A stretch of 64,000 nucleotides of DNA from Forficula auricularia (taxonomy: Eukaryota; Arthropoda; Insecta; Dermaptera; Forficulidae): positions 219,820 to 283,819 of the forward strand of contig JALMQS010000878.1 of NCBI GenBank assembly GCA_024734495.1, given 5' to 3'. Below the pieces are notes generated by a model. The model was given only the letters and a program-made list of their open reading frames with translations, had not been told where the DNA came from and did no database searches. Made by a program: the position numbers and the translations under genes. Within the stretch, counting starts at the first letter, position 1. Each line of letters begins with the position of its first letter. Positions 22,895 through 34,369 of this stretch are shown here, in pieces.

Positions 22895-24423
22895 TACAAA
22901 TATGAATCATGTATAGTTTAATAATTGTAAATAAAGATTTTTACCCACCCTGTTGAACTTATATGAAAGCACATATATTTCAGTGATGTAACTTATTAAT
23001 CTACAACATTTTAGATTTAGTGAAACATCTTTAGCTGACGTTTCTGTTTTGAAATTTTTGTTACAATAAAGGGGAAAATGACTCAATAGAGGGGAAATAA
23101 GAAAAGAGGGAGAGAAAGGAAGAATATGCTAGTAATCTAGTTGAGTGTCACCAGTATTTATGGAGTGTGATTTTTTAAGGGGATAACTTTTTGGCCATAT
23201 TATATAAATAACATCTACGGCTAGTGTAGTTTCACTTCCCCCGTGAGCTTATGTGGATGAGACAAACAGATTTTTTTATATAGACTCGTTAGGCTGTTTG
23301 CAGTTTCGGTGAATTAATAATTCATTTTGATTAAATATTTTCTTACCTAGAGTTAAAAGGCCGTTCCTAGAATAATAGAAATAAAGAAATTATTTTGTAA
23401 AATTGTCAAACAGGTCTAGACTTCCATTTGGGCATCCTTGCAATGCTATAGCTCCAAAGAAAGAAAGATCATTCTATCCTCATATTTTTTACTCATTTTC
23501 CTCGATTAGTGAAAGAAACGCTCACCTGGACATTTATTAAATAATAAAAAAAGTGAAAACTTATTTACGCTAGAGACGTCCTCTTATAAGCAATTAATAA
23601 TAGAAAATAAAGTGTTCATTTACGCCTATATTATAAATACACCTCCTTAAAATCTCAATAAAAATTACATTTTCTTCAAGTTCTAAAGCTAGAAAGCCCA
23701 AAATCTAATTAGTTTTTCGCATTAGAAATATAAACATTTTTGCACAGAGAACGAACTTTCTCGAATTCTTCGTTTTTAAGTTATCGTGGGTATATCTGAA
23801 TCTAGGCACATAGACAGAAAAAAAACCATGGTTGAAATTATTTTTTTCCACGTTTTTTAACAAAATAAGAAAAACAAAATGGGAATTTTTGCGTGAATTT
23901 AATATTAGGGTCGCCTAGCACGCTGGGCATATCGAGTAAAATCAACTCTGCTACAATCAGCAGTTAAAACTTTCTAATTTCAATATTTATTCACCTCACG
24001 CGGAGGACACACTCTCTTTAATTTATTCCTAATGAAATATTAAACATATACTTAAATAGCAATTTTGTGACTAAGGTTGCCTATCAACTGAATGAATAAT
24101 GGATTTATAAAAAATATAATTTAATACAAATTTATAAAAGCAAATAATAAATTTATTCTTATTATTTATAGCAAGTAAATTAATTTCATTATCTTACATT
24201 TGACCTTTTACTCTACATTAGATGGCTTTAAAATTGCGTTTGAGGTTTAAGTTATATTTTATATAAATAAAAATGCTTATTATATATATAGTGTTCAAAT
24301 ATAGTTTGAAGGCTTGGCGAATTCACCATAAGATTGTATTTATTTATTTTTTAAATGCTTGAAACATAGTGACGGTAACTCAAGAACGGAGGATCTTAGA
24401 AAGTTCATTCGTATGCTCTAAGG

Positions 24424-24963
24424 CAGCGTTTCCAAAACTTTTTGACCGCTGCCCGTTACAAGGTTTTAAAATTTTTCGCGACCCACTTTATGAAAAAAAA
24501 AAACATTTATTTACAAAACAAATTTTATTTTTTAATAAAAATCAAGTTAAACTGATAGTAAATCTCCTTCATCATAGTTTGCATGGGTTTCAATAGATTT
24601 ATGTAATGTTTCAAAAGATTTAAAATTTCCTTTTGAAAGTCATTGTTTCCACAGAGTCATTTTTTTAATTATTGCAGCTACTTTTTTCGATACTTTGAAA
24701 ATATTTAAACCAAAGCCTTGCAAATTTAAATTCAATTCATTGAATGTAGCTAATATGTCGCACAAATAAGCTACTTTTATTATCCACTCGAAATGAAAGA
24801 GTACAAATACACACTTTGCCACTATTCTTAGTGTCTAACTGATGTAAAAAAATAATATGTAATTTTTTTTTTTTTTTTGATTTTACAATTTTTTTTTTCA
24901 CGACCCGGCAAAATTTTTCTACTACCCTGTGCCGGGTCGCGACCCACACTTTGGGAAACGCTG
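24424..24963. mobile_element. hAT element remnant with transposase fragment
   Basis: Ends CAGCGTTTCCAAAACTTT and AAACGCTG (preceded by ACACTTTGGG) are inverted repeats. Flanks are CTCTAAGG (24416-24423) and CTATAAGA (24964-24971), a diverged 8-bp duplication. On the - strand at 24640-24822 a frame reads EWIIKVAYLCDILATFNELN, then LNLQG, then KKVAAIIKKMTLWKQ. This is the WxxKLAYLADIFxxLNxLNxxLQG block found in ZBED/hAT-type transposases. The catalytic and dimerisation parts are deleted. Confidence 0.7.
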
Positions 24964-25075
24964 CTATAAGACTTAATATTATTACAGGAGTTTTTTAACG
25001 AGTTATAGTGGTGTTTCACAAAGGAGAAATAAAAATTAAAAATTTCTTTAACTATATTTTTGGAGTTTTTTATTT

Positions 25076-25120
25076 TTCTCTATACATATTTCGGGTTACG
25101 AGCCCATCATCAGGAGGTTA
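25076..25120 (-). ncRNA. Hammerhead ribozyme motif (element B, left arm)
   Basis: On the - strand: CTC before CTGATGA (25107-25113), stem II GGG/CCC with a 7-nt loop, GAAAT (25088-25092), stem III ATA/TAT closed by TG, cleavage nucleotide A at 25081, then GAG. GAG pairs with CTC to form the base of stem I. Confidence 0.6.
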
Positions 25121-25139
25121 ACAAAAGTCAGTCTTTTGT

Positions 25140-25184
25140 TAACCTCCTGATGATGGGCTCGTAACCCGAAATATGTATAGAGAA
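25140..25184 (+). ncRNA. Hammerhead ribozyme motif (element B, right arm)
   Basis: Mirror of the left-arm motif: CTC then CTGATGA (25147-25153), extra U, stem II GGG/CCC, GAAAT (25168-25172), stem III ATA/TAT, predicted cleavage A at 25179, GAG at 25180-25182 closing stem I with CTC. Confidence 0.6.
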
Positions 25185-25308
25185 AAATAAAAAATCTCCA
25201 AAAATATAGTTAAAGAAATTTTTTTTCTCCTTTGTGAAACACCACTATAACCCGTTAAAAAACTCCTGTGTTTAATATGTTTCACCATAAACCAACACCT
25301 CTTGCCCC

Positions 25309-25466
25309 GAGGGGTGAACCGCGACCTAATATCGTGTACGCCTACTTCCACTTTCATTTCCAAGTAGAAGACAATACATAACAATAGATTATCTAATGAA
25401 TTCCAAAATAATTCCACATAATTCCAAAGACGGTGTACACCTAATTCCAATCGCGGTTCACTCCTC
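25309..25466. repeat. MITE, 9-bp-duplication family, copy B
   Basis: Ends GAGGGGTGAACCGCGA and TCGCGGTTCACTCCTC. The inside is nearly the reverse complement of the copies at 28831 and 29180 (CTACTTCCACTTTCATTTCC, GTGTACACCTAATTCC). Flanks share CTTGCCC/CTTACCC only partly. Confidence 0.65.
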
Positions 25467-26592
25467 GGCTTACCCTAAATGTTATTAATATTATTAAACG
25501 AAGAGCCAATTACAACTTAGATCTTTCAGATGAAAATGCTTAATTTGAGAAAAAATTAGATCGTTATGTGGGGAGCTAATTCATGAACGAATTCAAATTC
25601 AATCTTTTTATTTTTTTATTTTTTGAATGCCATCGAATGCAAGAAGTAACACACCAGGAAGATCTGCCCTTGTGGATCTCGAAATCCCCTTGTATTACCG
25701 AATAGAAGGAGAAAGTGATCAAACGAAAGGCTGATGACATAGGTGTATGTGCACCTTTGAAGTCTTGAAGGTTTGAAGGTTATAAGAGGCCGGGATAGAG
25801 TTCCAGTTCCTTGAAGTCATCGGCTGATCTCGAATTCCCACCACTTGACCGTCAACCCTTGTGACCATTTTCGGAAGCGCCTTGACTGTCATAAATCAAG
25901 TCCATTCTCTTACCTCCTACATAGGCTCTACCCCCACTCCTTTCAAAATGGGTAAATGGGGAATAATTATTGATTATAGAGGGAATGCGGGGCGGGGGTA
26001 TCGAATCTTAAATTTTCAAAGCAGAATAGAGGCTTACTTTTAATTTATCAAAATTTTAGTTTATTTTGGAATATTTAGTTCTTATATAATCTAAAAACAT
26101 ACCTACTTAACAAATATTTATAAAATCAACTGGTGTCGGCACCACACGACTTTCACATTGGTTTCTGCCTTATTTGAAATCATCATACCAATTTTCTTCA
26201 TTCAAATTACTTCAATTTGTGTTTCTCCCAAGCCGTTTTGAGAAAACCGGAAAACAAAACGAAATTCGAAAATTCCGAAAATCTTCAAATAAAAACACCA
26301 ACTTCCGGCTCTTCGATTTTAGCCAAAATCTTGTGCTACTTCTACATAGCTTAAGTTTCAAATACCAAAGCTCTGCGACTTACCGTAGACGAGATATGAA
26401 CGATTAAAATATTTATTTTGCGACACTCCTAATTTACACCCTCTTCCTATAGTTCAAAAGGATTAAGATTTGTCCACGACTAATAACTTATGACACCAAT
26501 TAAAAAAAAATCGTTAGAGCTGTTTTTGAGAAAATCACAAAAATCGAAAAATATTTCATGTAAATGTCAACTTCAGGGATTTCGATTTCAAT

Positions 26593-27434
26593 TGACTGTG
26601 TTTATTGCGCCACGCAGAGGGGGGCAGCCCTTTACAAGAAAAAGAAAAGGATTACATTTTATATACAAAAAACGCCAGCCGTCAAAAATTATGCCAGATG
26701 TTGTGGCTTACATCCACTAAAGTTAAATGGGCGGTCTTAAACAAATATTTTAATATGTACATATGAAAAGTTAAAATTAAAATTATTTACAAGTTTGTTA
26801 AAAATTTAAAATTATGTACACATCTCTTTAGGAACGAGGCCAGATAATTGGGGGCATTCAACACACCCCGCAACAGCTCATAGAGAGTCTTTTAGTTCAT
26901 TATTTAATTTTGGCCGGGCCCCGTCCTAAAGGTCCGCCTCATGAAAGTGGAGAAATTAAAAATGGAGCCTATCATCGCCCTGAGCGTCATTTTATTAAGA
27001 GTATTTTTGCAGACACCCAGGGCGCGCAGGTCCCTATAGGACCGGGGACACCAGACCCCTTCCACGAAATTGTCGCGGCCAAAACGGTGACATGACTGGC
27101 CGCGACCTCGAACCTTTCCGCGATGTTTCTGATCAGGCTGGAGTTACCACTGTAATAATTAATTTTGTTCGTGTTGGCAACATCCAGCCCGGCGAGTGCG
27201 GAAACCACCTGCACATCGATGACCGTGACCCGATTTTCCGGTCCAGCCATCACGAGGTCCGGCTTACGTGCCCCGGCAGTGCTGGAATATAAATATTCCA
27301 GCTCCACCCTAGGGGATCTTTTTTCACATCGTCTGCCAGACATCGGACGACGGCGTCATGACGCTTGATCCTTCCGTCGTGAGTTCGCCCACAGCCCTGG
27401 ATAATATGGGCCGTCGTCTCCGTTCTGAGATATT
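26593..27434 (-). pseudogene. 5'-truncated R2-like non-LTR retrotransposon (zinc finger, endonuclease, 3' UTR)
   Basis: The - strand enters at the second half of a CCHC zinc finger (ETTAHIIQGC, then H and KRHDAVVRCL). After one frameshift near 27300 it continues as the restriction-like endonuclease domain of R2-clade elements: ARKPDLVMAGPENRVTVIDV then QVVSALAGLD, giving the KPD...D catalytic pattern. It ends at a stop near 26987. The 3' UTR runs to 26593 and finishes GCGCAATAAA next to HE1 TTGAAATCG. The reverse transcriptase itself is missing. Base composition of the coding part is clearly richer in GC than its surroundings. The frameshift and truncation mean it is inactive. Confidence 0.72.
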
Positions 27435-27544
27435 AAAGCTTGCTGTACTCTTTCTAGGTTATATCGAGCTTAAGTTTCAAATTTCGTAGCTCTGAAACTT
27501 GAGGTTGCGAAACTCAGGGTGGGGGGGATATACATACGTGCGCA

Positions 27545-28174
27545 CTAGGGTGGTCCTTATTTTGGATATTTTCGAATATTTACGCTTATAGAGGCTCATA
27601 TGGTTCGAAATAAATAAAAAAATATCCCCAAGTCTCAAGTCTTTATCTCAATGTTAATCTGTGATACAAGTTTTCCCATCTAAATAACATGGGTTTTTGG
27701 CATTGAACGGTCAATTTTTGTATTCCCGCCAAAGTAATGGTTCAAAAAATTTGAAACTGTAGACTTTATACTTATAATAGTAGCTACCCCACAGCATTTT
27801 TACAGATTTTTATAATTTTGGATTCTATAACTTCTAACACTAAGTAATAGATAAGATATAGCAGTATTTTATCTAGCTGTAACTCCAAAATTATAATAGG
27901 TAAAAATCTGTAAAAATTCTGAGGAATAGCTACTATTGTAAGGATCAAAGTCTACAGAGTTTCATATTTTTTGAACTATTACTTTGGCGGGAATAAAAAA
28001 TTGATCGTTCAATGCCAAAAACCCTATGTTATTTAGATGGGAAACTTACATCGATGTGGGGCACAGGTTAAAATTGAGATAGAGACTTGAAACTTGGGAG
28101 ATATTTTTTCTTTCGAACTATATGAGCCTCTGGCAGTGTAAAAATTCGAAATACTCAAAATAATGACCACCTTA
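27545..28174. mobile_element. Foldback MITE (TAGGGTGGTC ends)
   Basis: About 630 bp, nearly palindromic. Ends TAGGGTGGTCCTTATTTTGG and CAAAATAATGACCACCTTA. Inner arms share TAACATGGGTTTTTGGCATT-type and CCCGCCAAAGTAATGGTTCA-type pieces in both orientations, meeting near 27855. Flanks GTGCGCAC and GTGCACAT are an imperfect 8-bp duplication of HE1 sequence. Confidence 0.65.
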
Positions 28175-28830
28175 GTGCACATGGACCAATTTTTGGACCC
28201 TGGACCACAATACTTCACATTATATGGTATCCTTGGCTAAATGGGCATCTAGGTTCCCGAGGCCAAAAAAAATGGTATCCTATATCAATTCATGATATTG
28301 ATTATAGAATATTTATGTGAAATTAAAAACAAATAAACTTTATATAATACATTATTAACTCAAAAATAAGTCAAAAGTCAACAGTTTAGTGTTAGTTTTT
28401 TAGACGTTCGACTGTACATTTACAATTATGGAACGTGGTGGTCAACACTTCAATAAGAATTCTTACGGAAAAATTCTGTAAAAATGTAGTTTGTAGGTAT
28501 ATAGTATATGATTCGTTGAGATTTTTTAACATAAACATAAAATAACTTAAAAAAAATATAAAATTAAAACAAATAAAAAAATAATTTAAATGAATAGAAT
28601 TTTATAGTTGAACTTAAAAGGCAACCGAACTCTACCATCCGCTTAAGGGATATTTGAACGAGCCAATCAGTACTACTAGCTTCTTTTATGGTGATGAAGC
28701 TACCATCAAGCAGTACTTCGCTCTCAAAAAAATTGAAAAAAAAACGAGAAAAGCCTGGAAAATAACCTATATATGAAAGCCTTTGAATGTCTTTACCACA
28801 CCCGAAAACAATGCATTTTGTCAATACCTA

Positions 28831-28987
28831 AGGGTGAACGGCGATTGGAATTAGGTGTGCACGTCTTCGGAATTATGTGGAATTATTTTGTAATTTATTA
28901 GATAATGTCCCTTCATCTATTGTCTTCTACTTGGAAATGAAAATGGAAGTGGAAGTAGGTGTACACGATATTTGGTCGCGGTTCACC
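28831..28987. repeat. MITE, 9-bp-duplication family, copy C
   Basis: Ends AGGGTGAACGGCGATTGG and CGCGGTTCACC. Flanked by CAATACCTA (28822-28830) and CAATACATA (28988-28996), a 9-bp duplication with one mismatch. Confidence 0.7.
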
Positions 28988-29119
28988 CAATACATACCTG
29001 ATATATAGCCAAAAACATAATAAAATTTTGACCCTTCAAAAAACGAATCTATTTTCATAGTAAATTAAAAATAAATAAAATATACTTCTTCTAATTACTC
29101 CCCCATTTAGGTATTTCGA

Positions 29120-29500
29120 AAAGAAGTGAAAGTAAAGCCTAGCTAGGAGTACGAACTGGATTTATTTCAAGACGCTCCCGGAGGGGTGAACCGCGATTGG
29201 AATTAGGTGTACACCGTTTTGGAATTATGTGGAATTATTTTGGAATTCATTAGATAATGCCCCTTCATCTATTGTCTTCTACTTGGAAATAAGAGTGAAA
29301 GTGGAAGTAGGTGTACACGATATTAGATCGCGGTTCACCCTCGACGCTCCCTAAAAGGGTCGAAAGGGTGCATCTGACCGCCGCACCGGAGGAATTCGTG
29401 TACTCCAAGACAATCGTCGTATTGGGGAATGAAGTGGACCGGCATTTTTCCAATTTAACCGCGAAGGGATGTTGGGAGTACTCGATTATAATAGCAAAGT
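29120..29500 (+). pseudogene. Unrecognised coding-like remnant interrupted by a MITE
   Basis: Ignoring the MITE at 29180-29342 and one of its 9-bp flanks, one frame stays open from about 29135 to the stop at 29500. It includes ERVHLTAAPEEFVYSKTIVV and then EVDRHFSNLTAKGCWEY. Base composition is balanced, unlike the surrounding intron. I do not recognise the family. It could be an exon-like piece of a transposon or a retroposed host fragment. No start codon or splice signal is clear. Confidence 0.35.
29180..29342. repeat. MITE, 9-bp-duplication family, copy D
   Basis: Ends GGAGGGGTGAACCGCGATTG and ATCGCGGTTCACCCTC. A perfect 9-bp duplication GACGCTCCC flanks it (29171-29179 and 29343-29351). 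It is the best-preserved copy and defines the family. Confidence 0.8.
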
Positions 29501-29681
29501 AAAACGAAAAATCTGAAAACTTTTTCTATTTTTAATTACTATAAACACGAGAGTATGCCTGGGTGACATGGGATATGCCCCAAGAATTTTCAGAGGGCAT
29601 ATTTTTTATTAATAAGAAATTCGTCAATTTAAGTATTTTTTCTGGTATGTGAAGTAAAAGGGGAATTTGAGCCATTGGTTA

Positions 29682-30619
29682 GGGGCCGTCCATAAATTAC
29701 GTCACACGAATTTAAAGATTTTTAGACCCACTCCCTCCTGTATCATATTCTGTCACATTTTCATTGAGCTCTCCCTGAATTGTGGACGACACACTATCAC
29801 CTATATACTCCTATAATTCAGTGCTTCTCAACCTTTTGTCGAGCGAGGAACCCTAGATCACTAATATTTATTTCTTCATAAATAATATTATTAATAAATG
29901 TTTTTGGTAATGTCATTGGGATACCCATATGCTCCTTTCAGATCGGACATGTTTTTTTTACATATTCAATGTATCTATACTCATAAATAATATTCTCATC
30001 TATTTGAAAAGCAATATTATTTCAAATGTCATTAATAAGAAAATAATAATAAAACATTGGAGGAGACAATAAAAGAGTGTGTCTTCTGCTGGAATTCCAG
30101 CAAAATTCCTTAAAAATTCTGCTACTCTCGGCAAAAAAACTTTCAATTTAATAATAACATAATTTAAATGATGTTTTAATTTTGCTACTAATGTAACGTA
30201 ATCGTTGTAATATAAGAAAGTTAAGGAACATTAGAGCAACTAAAACGGTATCAATGAGACAGTAATAGTAATGTTCACAGCATTCTTAAGTATCAATGGT
30301 TTTATTTGAGTATAAGGTAAACTTAGACTAAATTTTGTATTTTTTCTTTACTTTTTTGAGGGGTGATACTACTAACTACTATTTTTTTTTCCTATTTTTT
30401 CTTTTATTGACCTCTAGGGGTGGAGAACCCCAAACCTCCCTTTGTGGAACCCTGGGGTTCCGCGGAACCCAGGTTGAGTATCACTGCTATAATTGATTAA
30501 TTTGACTTTTGTGACATCACAATTTTTAAGATCCCCGGGCTCCCCTAACACATTTTTTTCACAAACCTGAGATGCCCCCCCCCCCCCACTACTGTGTGAC
30601 CTAATTTATGGACGGTCCC
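29682..30619. mobile_element. TIR element (GGGGCCGTCCATAAATTACG ends) with nested hAT
   Basis: Left GGGGCCGTCCATAAATTACG and right TTTATGGACGGTCCC are inverted, each next to TTA (29679-29681 and 30620-30622). The inside is mostly a later hAT insertion at 29819-30486. No coding sequence of its own remains. Confidence 0.65.
29819..30486. mobile_element. hAT MITE with perfect 8-bp duplication CTATAATT
   Basis: Ends CAGTGCTTCTCAACCTTTTG and AGGTTGAGTATCACTG, the common CAGTGNTTCTCAACC termini. Exact duplication CTATAATT at 29811-29818 and 30487-30494. A family A-related palindromic fragment sits inside at about 30055-30150 (GGAGACAATAAAAGAG and CTGCTACTCTCGGC). Confidence 0.8.
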
Positions 30620-31034
30620 TTAGTGGCCTCTTGTGAAAAGAAAGGGTTGAATAAGACAAAATATAATAATATAATAGGCAAAAATCCAAACATGGTCTAC
30701 TAGCTGACGACTGGGCCTTCCAGATTAGTAGATCTTTTCTAGTAAAGTTAACCCGGTTGTTCGATTCTGTTTCACCTTATATTCGTGGATCTCATCCCAA
30801 ATATTATTTGATTGTTTGCTCAGTAGTCAGGACACATCTGCTCGGGTTGGCTGGAGGTGCTGCTTGACTTGACGCTGTCGATGTCGTCGCCAGCTGGTTG
30901 CCATGTTTTTCGAGCTGGTCAGGGTTAATCAATCAATCTTTTTTGTCCATTACTGAGGCGAAAAGTACTTTTTTATATAATTATGTTCATCTGTATATGA
31001 GTGGAATATCTATCTATCTATACATACTTTAGGC

Positions 31035-31445
31035 TTGAATGATTTCGGAGCAATCAGAATTATAGACGAGGCGAAGTTCTTGGGACTAAATATTGACAGA
31101 CATCTGAGCTGGAGTAATCACATCAATATGATTATACAAAGGGTCAATAAATATGGTTTTCTGATGCGCACTCTTCGACATACGGCTCCTCTGAGGGTAC
31201 TTTTAAATATTTATTATGCCTATGTTGAATCCAGTTTGAGATATGGTATAGTAATTTGGGGAGGGTCTTCACATGTTGCTAGATTGTTTACTGCTCAAAA
31301 AATGTGTGTTAGAGCTATTGTAGGGGCGGGACCGAGAACCCACTGCAAAAGTATCTCCAAGATAGACCATTTTAACTATATACGACGTCTGCGTTATGGA
31401 AAGTATTTTATTTTTAAAAAAACACCCAGAACTTTTTCATAAAAA
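31035..31445 (+). pseudogene. LINE reverse-transcriptase C-terminal region
   Basis: Open frame reading ITDEAKFLGL-type sequence: DEAKFLGLNIDRHLSWSNHI, then VNKYGFLMRTLRH, ending its conserved part with AYVESSLRYGIVIWG and AQKMCVRAIVGAG. This is the stretch after the catalytic palm in Jockey/CR1/R1-like LINEs (KFLGI..D..L.W..HI, then YGI..WG). It is truncated upstream and stops at about 31440. Sequence to about 32090, with two diverged copies of TTTGTATNTGTGTG...TTTTGTAT-type UTR, ends in an ATTATTATTAT tail near 32080-32095. Confidence 0.65.
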
Positions 31446-32095
31446 TATTTTTAGACACGAATATAATACTAGATGCAAGAATGATGTAAGGATAAATCCC
31501 AGTTGTTTATGACATTAAAAAGTCTAGTTAATAACGTTATAAAAATTTATAATAAAGTACCTTTGGAAATTAAGAGTTTGCCAACGCTCGTTCTTTTGAA
31601 GAGAAAACTAAAATGCTACTTGATAACTTTAAATCTCTATAGATTCGACGAGTTGTAGGCATAATTTATAATTTGTGAGCAAAGATATATTTTTGTATTT
31701 GTGTGTTCTGTTCTTTTTAATGTTTTTTATTTACTGTTTGGTGATTGATGGATGTAACTGATGCATGATCACAATTTTATTTCTATGGATGTTTTGTATC
31801 TATATATTTTTATAATAATGTACCTTTGGAGAATATAAGTTTGCCAAAGCTCTAGCTATTGAGAAGAAAAAATGAAATGTTAATTTTTTAACTTTGAATC
31901 TTTATACAATGGAAGAATTTTTGGCGTAATTTATCATTTATAAGCTTAAGATATATTTGTATATTTGTGTGCTTTTGATTATGTTTGTTCATTGATGTAT
32001 TTTTAATGCATGAGAATCCCAATTATGTGATTCTAAAAACGTTTTGTATAGTGTATTTGTATTGACAGTCTATTCAAAATAAATATTATTATTAT
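31446..32095 (+). repeat. Probable 3' UTR of the LINE at 31035, partly duplicated
   Basis: Two related segments (about 31535-31810 and 31812-32060) each contain AATNTACCTTTGGA, TTTGCCAA.GCTC and a GTTTTGTAT end. The second may be a tandem UTR repeat. The ATTATTATTAT run marks the likely tail. Confidence 0.45.
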
Positions 32096-33285
32096 ATTCC
32101 TCTTGTGCGACAACGACGCCGGCGTGATCTCTCTGATTGGCCAAGCTTTGGTGTTAAATTAATACGGGGGAATTCAAAAATAATTTAATATCTAAAATTT
32201 TCAAAAAAAAAATACTAGAAAACTATTTGTCCTAGAAGAGTCTCCATATTTAAAACGAGAGATATGACTAAATGCTAATGTGCTCACAGTTTAGTAGAAG
32301 AGGGGTTCTTTCGTAAATGATAATAAATTATTTTATTAATTATAATTTACTATTATATTCCCGACTAGAAAAACATTTCCCCCTGTTCTCAATCTTGACA
32401 ATATCAGTGGCGTACCGAGGAGGCTGTGATTATAAATTATTTCTTTACGATGAGGGGGGATTATAAATTATTTTATTACGAGGAGGCGGGAATAGAAATA
32501 CATTTTTGTCTGTTCTCAATCTTGGACAATATGGACTGTGCGTTAAACATAGAGAAAGCACTACTGCCGAAGGTAGCGCTCTGTTGTGTTTATTTATTCA
32601 AATTATTTTGGGAGAATTGGGGCAAATATTGTATTATAGTATATATCATAGATAAAAGTGTACACGGACCTAGGAGGCCGTGAGTGAGTCTCTTTGTCTT
32701 TGGCGTTTAATAAATCATCCCCAAAAGCTTACATTTTCGTCGCCAGCTGACGGTAAAGTCGTGACGCACGGTCCCTATACCAGTGGCGTACCGAGGTGGA
32801 TTCGGAGGCAGCCCCTTGGCCAGCAAGATGCCCACCAAAGGCGGGCTTTGCAGCTGGTGTATATATAATTCTATATATTTTTTCCTTTTTATTCTGCTTG
32901 ATGCAGCCTTCTGCAATCCAAATGATCTATTTTCTGCTTTATGAGGCGAATTGTCTCAGACCATATTCTTCTTAAAAAATAAATAATACACATTTGTTTG
33001 CTACATTTTAGTTCATTAACTACAATCATTCGATTACTTCATGTACGGGAATTTTATTTTTGCTGATTTTCTGCATTAATCAGATGAAATTTTGAACCTA
33101 AAATGAACAAAATTAAACATTTTTTTCTTTCGCAATGCAAATATTTTTCACCAAAACAAACATCTTAAGCCTTTACGTTCTTGGGTCATCCTCGATATCC
33201 GAATTCGACAGACACTCAGACCAAAAAATTTTGTTTTAAAATAATCTTCCTATACGAGCCAAACAATTATTTTATTCTAAATCAA

Positions 33286-33502
33286 GACCTTACCCAGAAA
33301 AGAATTTCGGGGAGAGGGGGTTGTTAACCACCGAGGGGTTAGAGGAGTATGGATAAACTCCTAGGAGTAAGAGACATGACATCCCAGATGCCCAGGTTGA
33401 TTTTTTATCAATTTTTATTGAGCGTTTATTTATATCCTATAACACCTCGATTTTTAAACTTTTCTGGGCGAGGAGTTCTAACCCCCCTGGCTACGGCCTT
33501 GT
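33286..33502. repeat. Short inverted-end repeat (MITE)
   Basis: Left CAAGACCTTACCCAGAAAAG and right CTTTTCTGGG ... CTGGCTACGGCCTTG pair as imperfect inverted repeats about 75 bp upstream of CaMKI exon 2. Confidence 0.45.
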
Positions 33503-33550
33503 TCTAAACACGAAAAAGTAGGAAAAAATATAATTTTGCTTGAATGATAA

Positions 33551-33712
<162 letters not shown>

Positions 33713-34369
33713 TAAGAAGTGCTCTTTTTTTGACCCCCTCTTGCTAATTTCATATGGCGCCCCTTATTTGTTCTGGGATTGTATTGACCGATTAAAATGC
33801 CTTGGTCAGTCAGTACAAGACTCGCTCGAAAATTTCCTTAAGACGAAACCCATCATGCACACCAATAAAAGCAATCCGTTGGCATTATGATTCACCTCCA
33901 ATTATGATAATTTTTCAGTTTTCGCCACGGCACCTAGCATTTGTTTACCACACAATCATTCTCTTTGACCTTCACATGCAATTTTGTCCTTTCTCAACCC
34001 TCAATTTTCAACCAAAGCTGGATCCATCAAATCCATCCCACAAATTATAGAAACAAGGTTTACCTTGGAAAAATATAACAATAATAAATAATAATAATAA
34101 CAAAAACAAAATGAATTATTAAATTTTTTTATATATATAGATAGACTATGAGAATATTTTATCTCCACCAATAAAATAATTCTTGAACTTAGAAAACAAA
34201 ATCCAATAAGTAAAAATGATTATGTTTTGAAATGTGTTCACATTAAATGGTTGATCTTTATTCTTCCCCAAAACTAAAATTATAGCTATTACCTTTTGAA
34301 GGTAGATTTATGATTTATTTTTTATATTTTATTTATTTCTAAGAACTCGCGTTCGTTTGTTTTTTAGAC

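Larger units (their letters stand above)
24984..25269. mobile_element. Palindromic element B with paired hammerhead motifs
   Basis: Arms of about 135 bp start ACAGGAGTTTTTTAACG and end CGTTAAAAAACTCCTGT, meeting at AACAAAAG-tcagt-CTTTTGTT near 25128. Each arm holds one hammerhead core pointing outward. There is no family A terminus, so this is a separate sequence family of the same build. Confidence 0.65.
26124..28330 (+). repeat. Long HE1 copy carrying two nested elements
   Basis: Starts AAATCAACTGGTGTCGGCAC then CACACGACTTTCACAT. HE1 sequence resumes at 27435-27544 (AAAGCTTGCTGTACTC) after the R2-like insert, and at 28181-28330 after the palindrome at 27545-28174. It ends near AATATTTATGTGAAAT. 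The inserts are listed separately. Confidence 0.55.

Noticed and set aside
27092..27368. + strand frames opposite the R2-like endonuclease
   Set aside because: Shadows of the - strand coding sequence, which has the KPD...D motif and zinc-finger residues.
30660..30960. SINE candidate
   Set aside because: A GTTCGATTC-like match only; no tail, boundaries or second copy.
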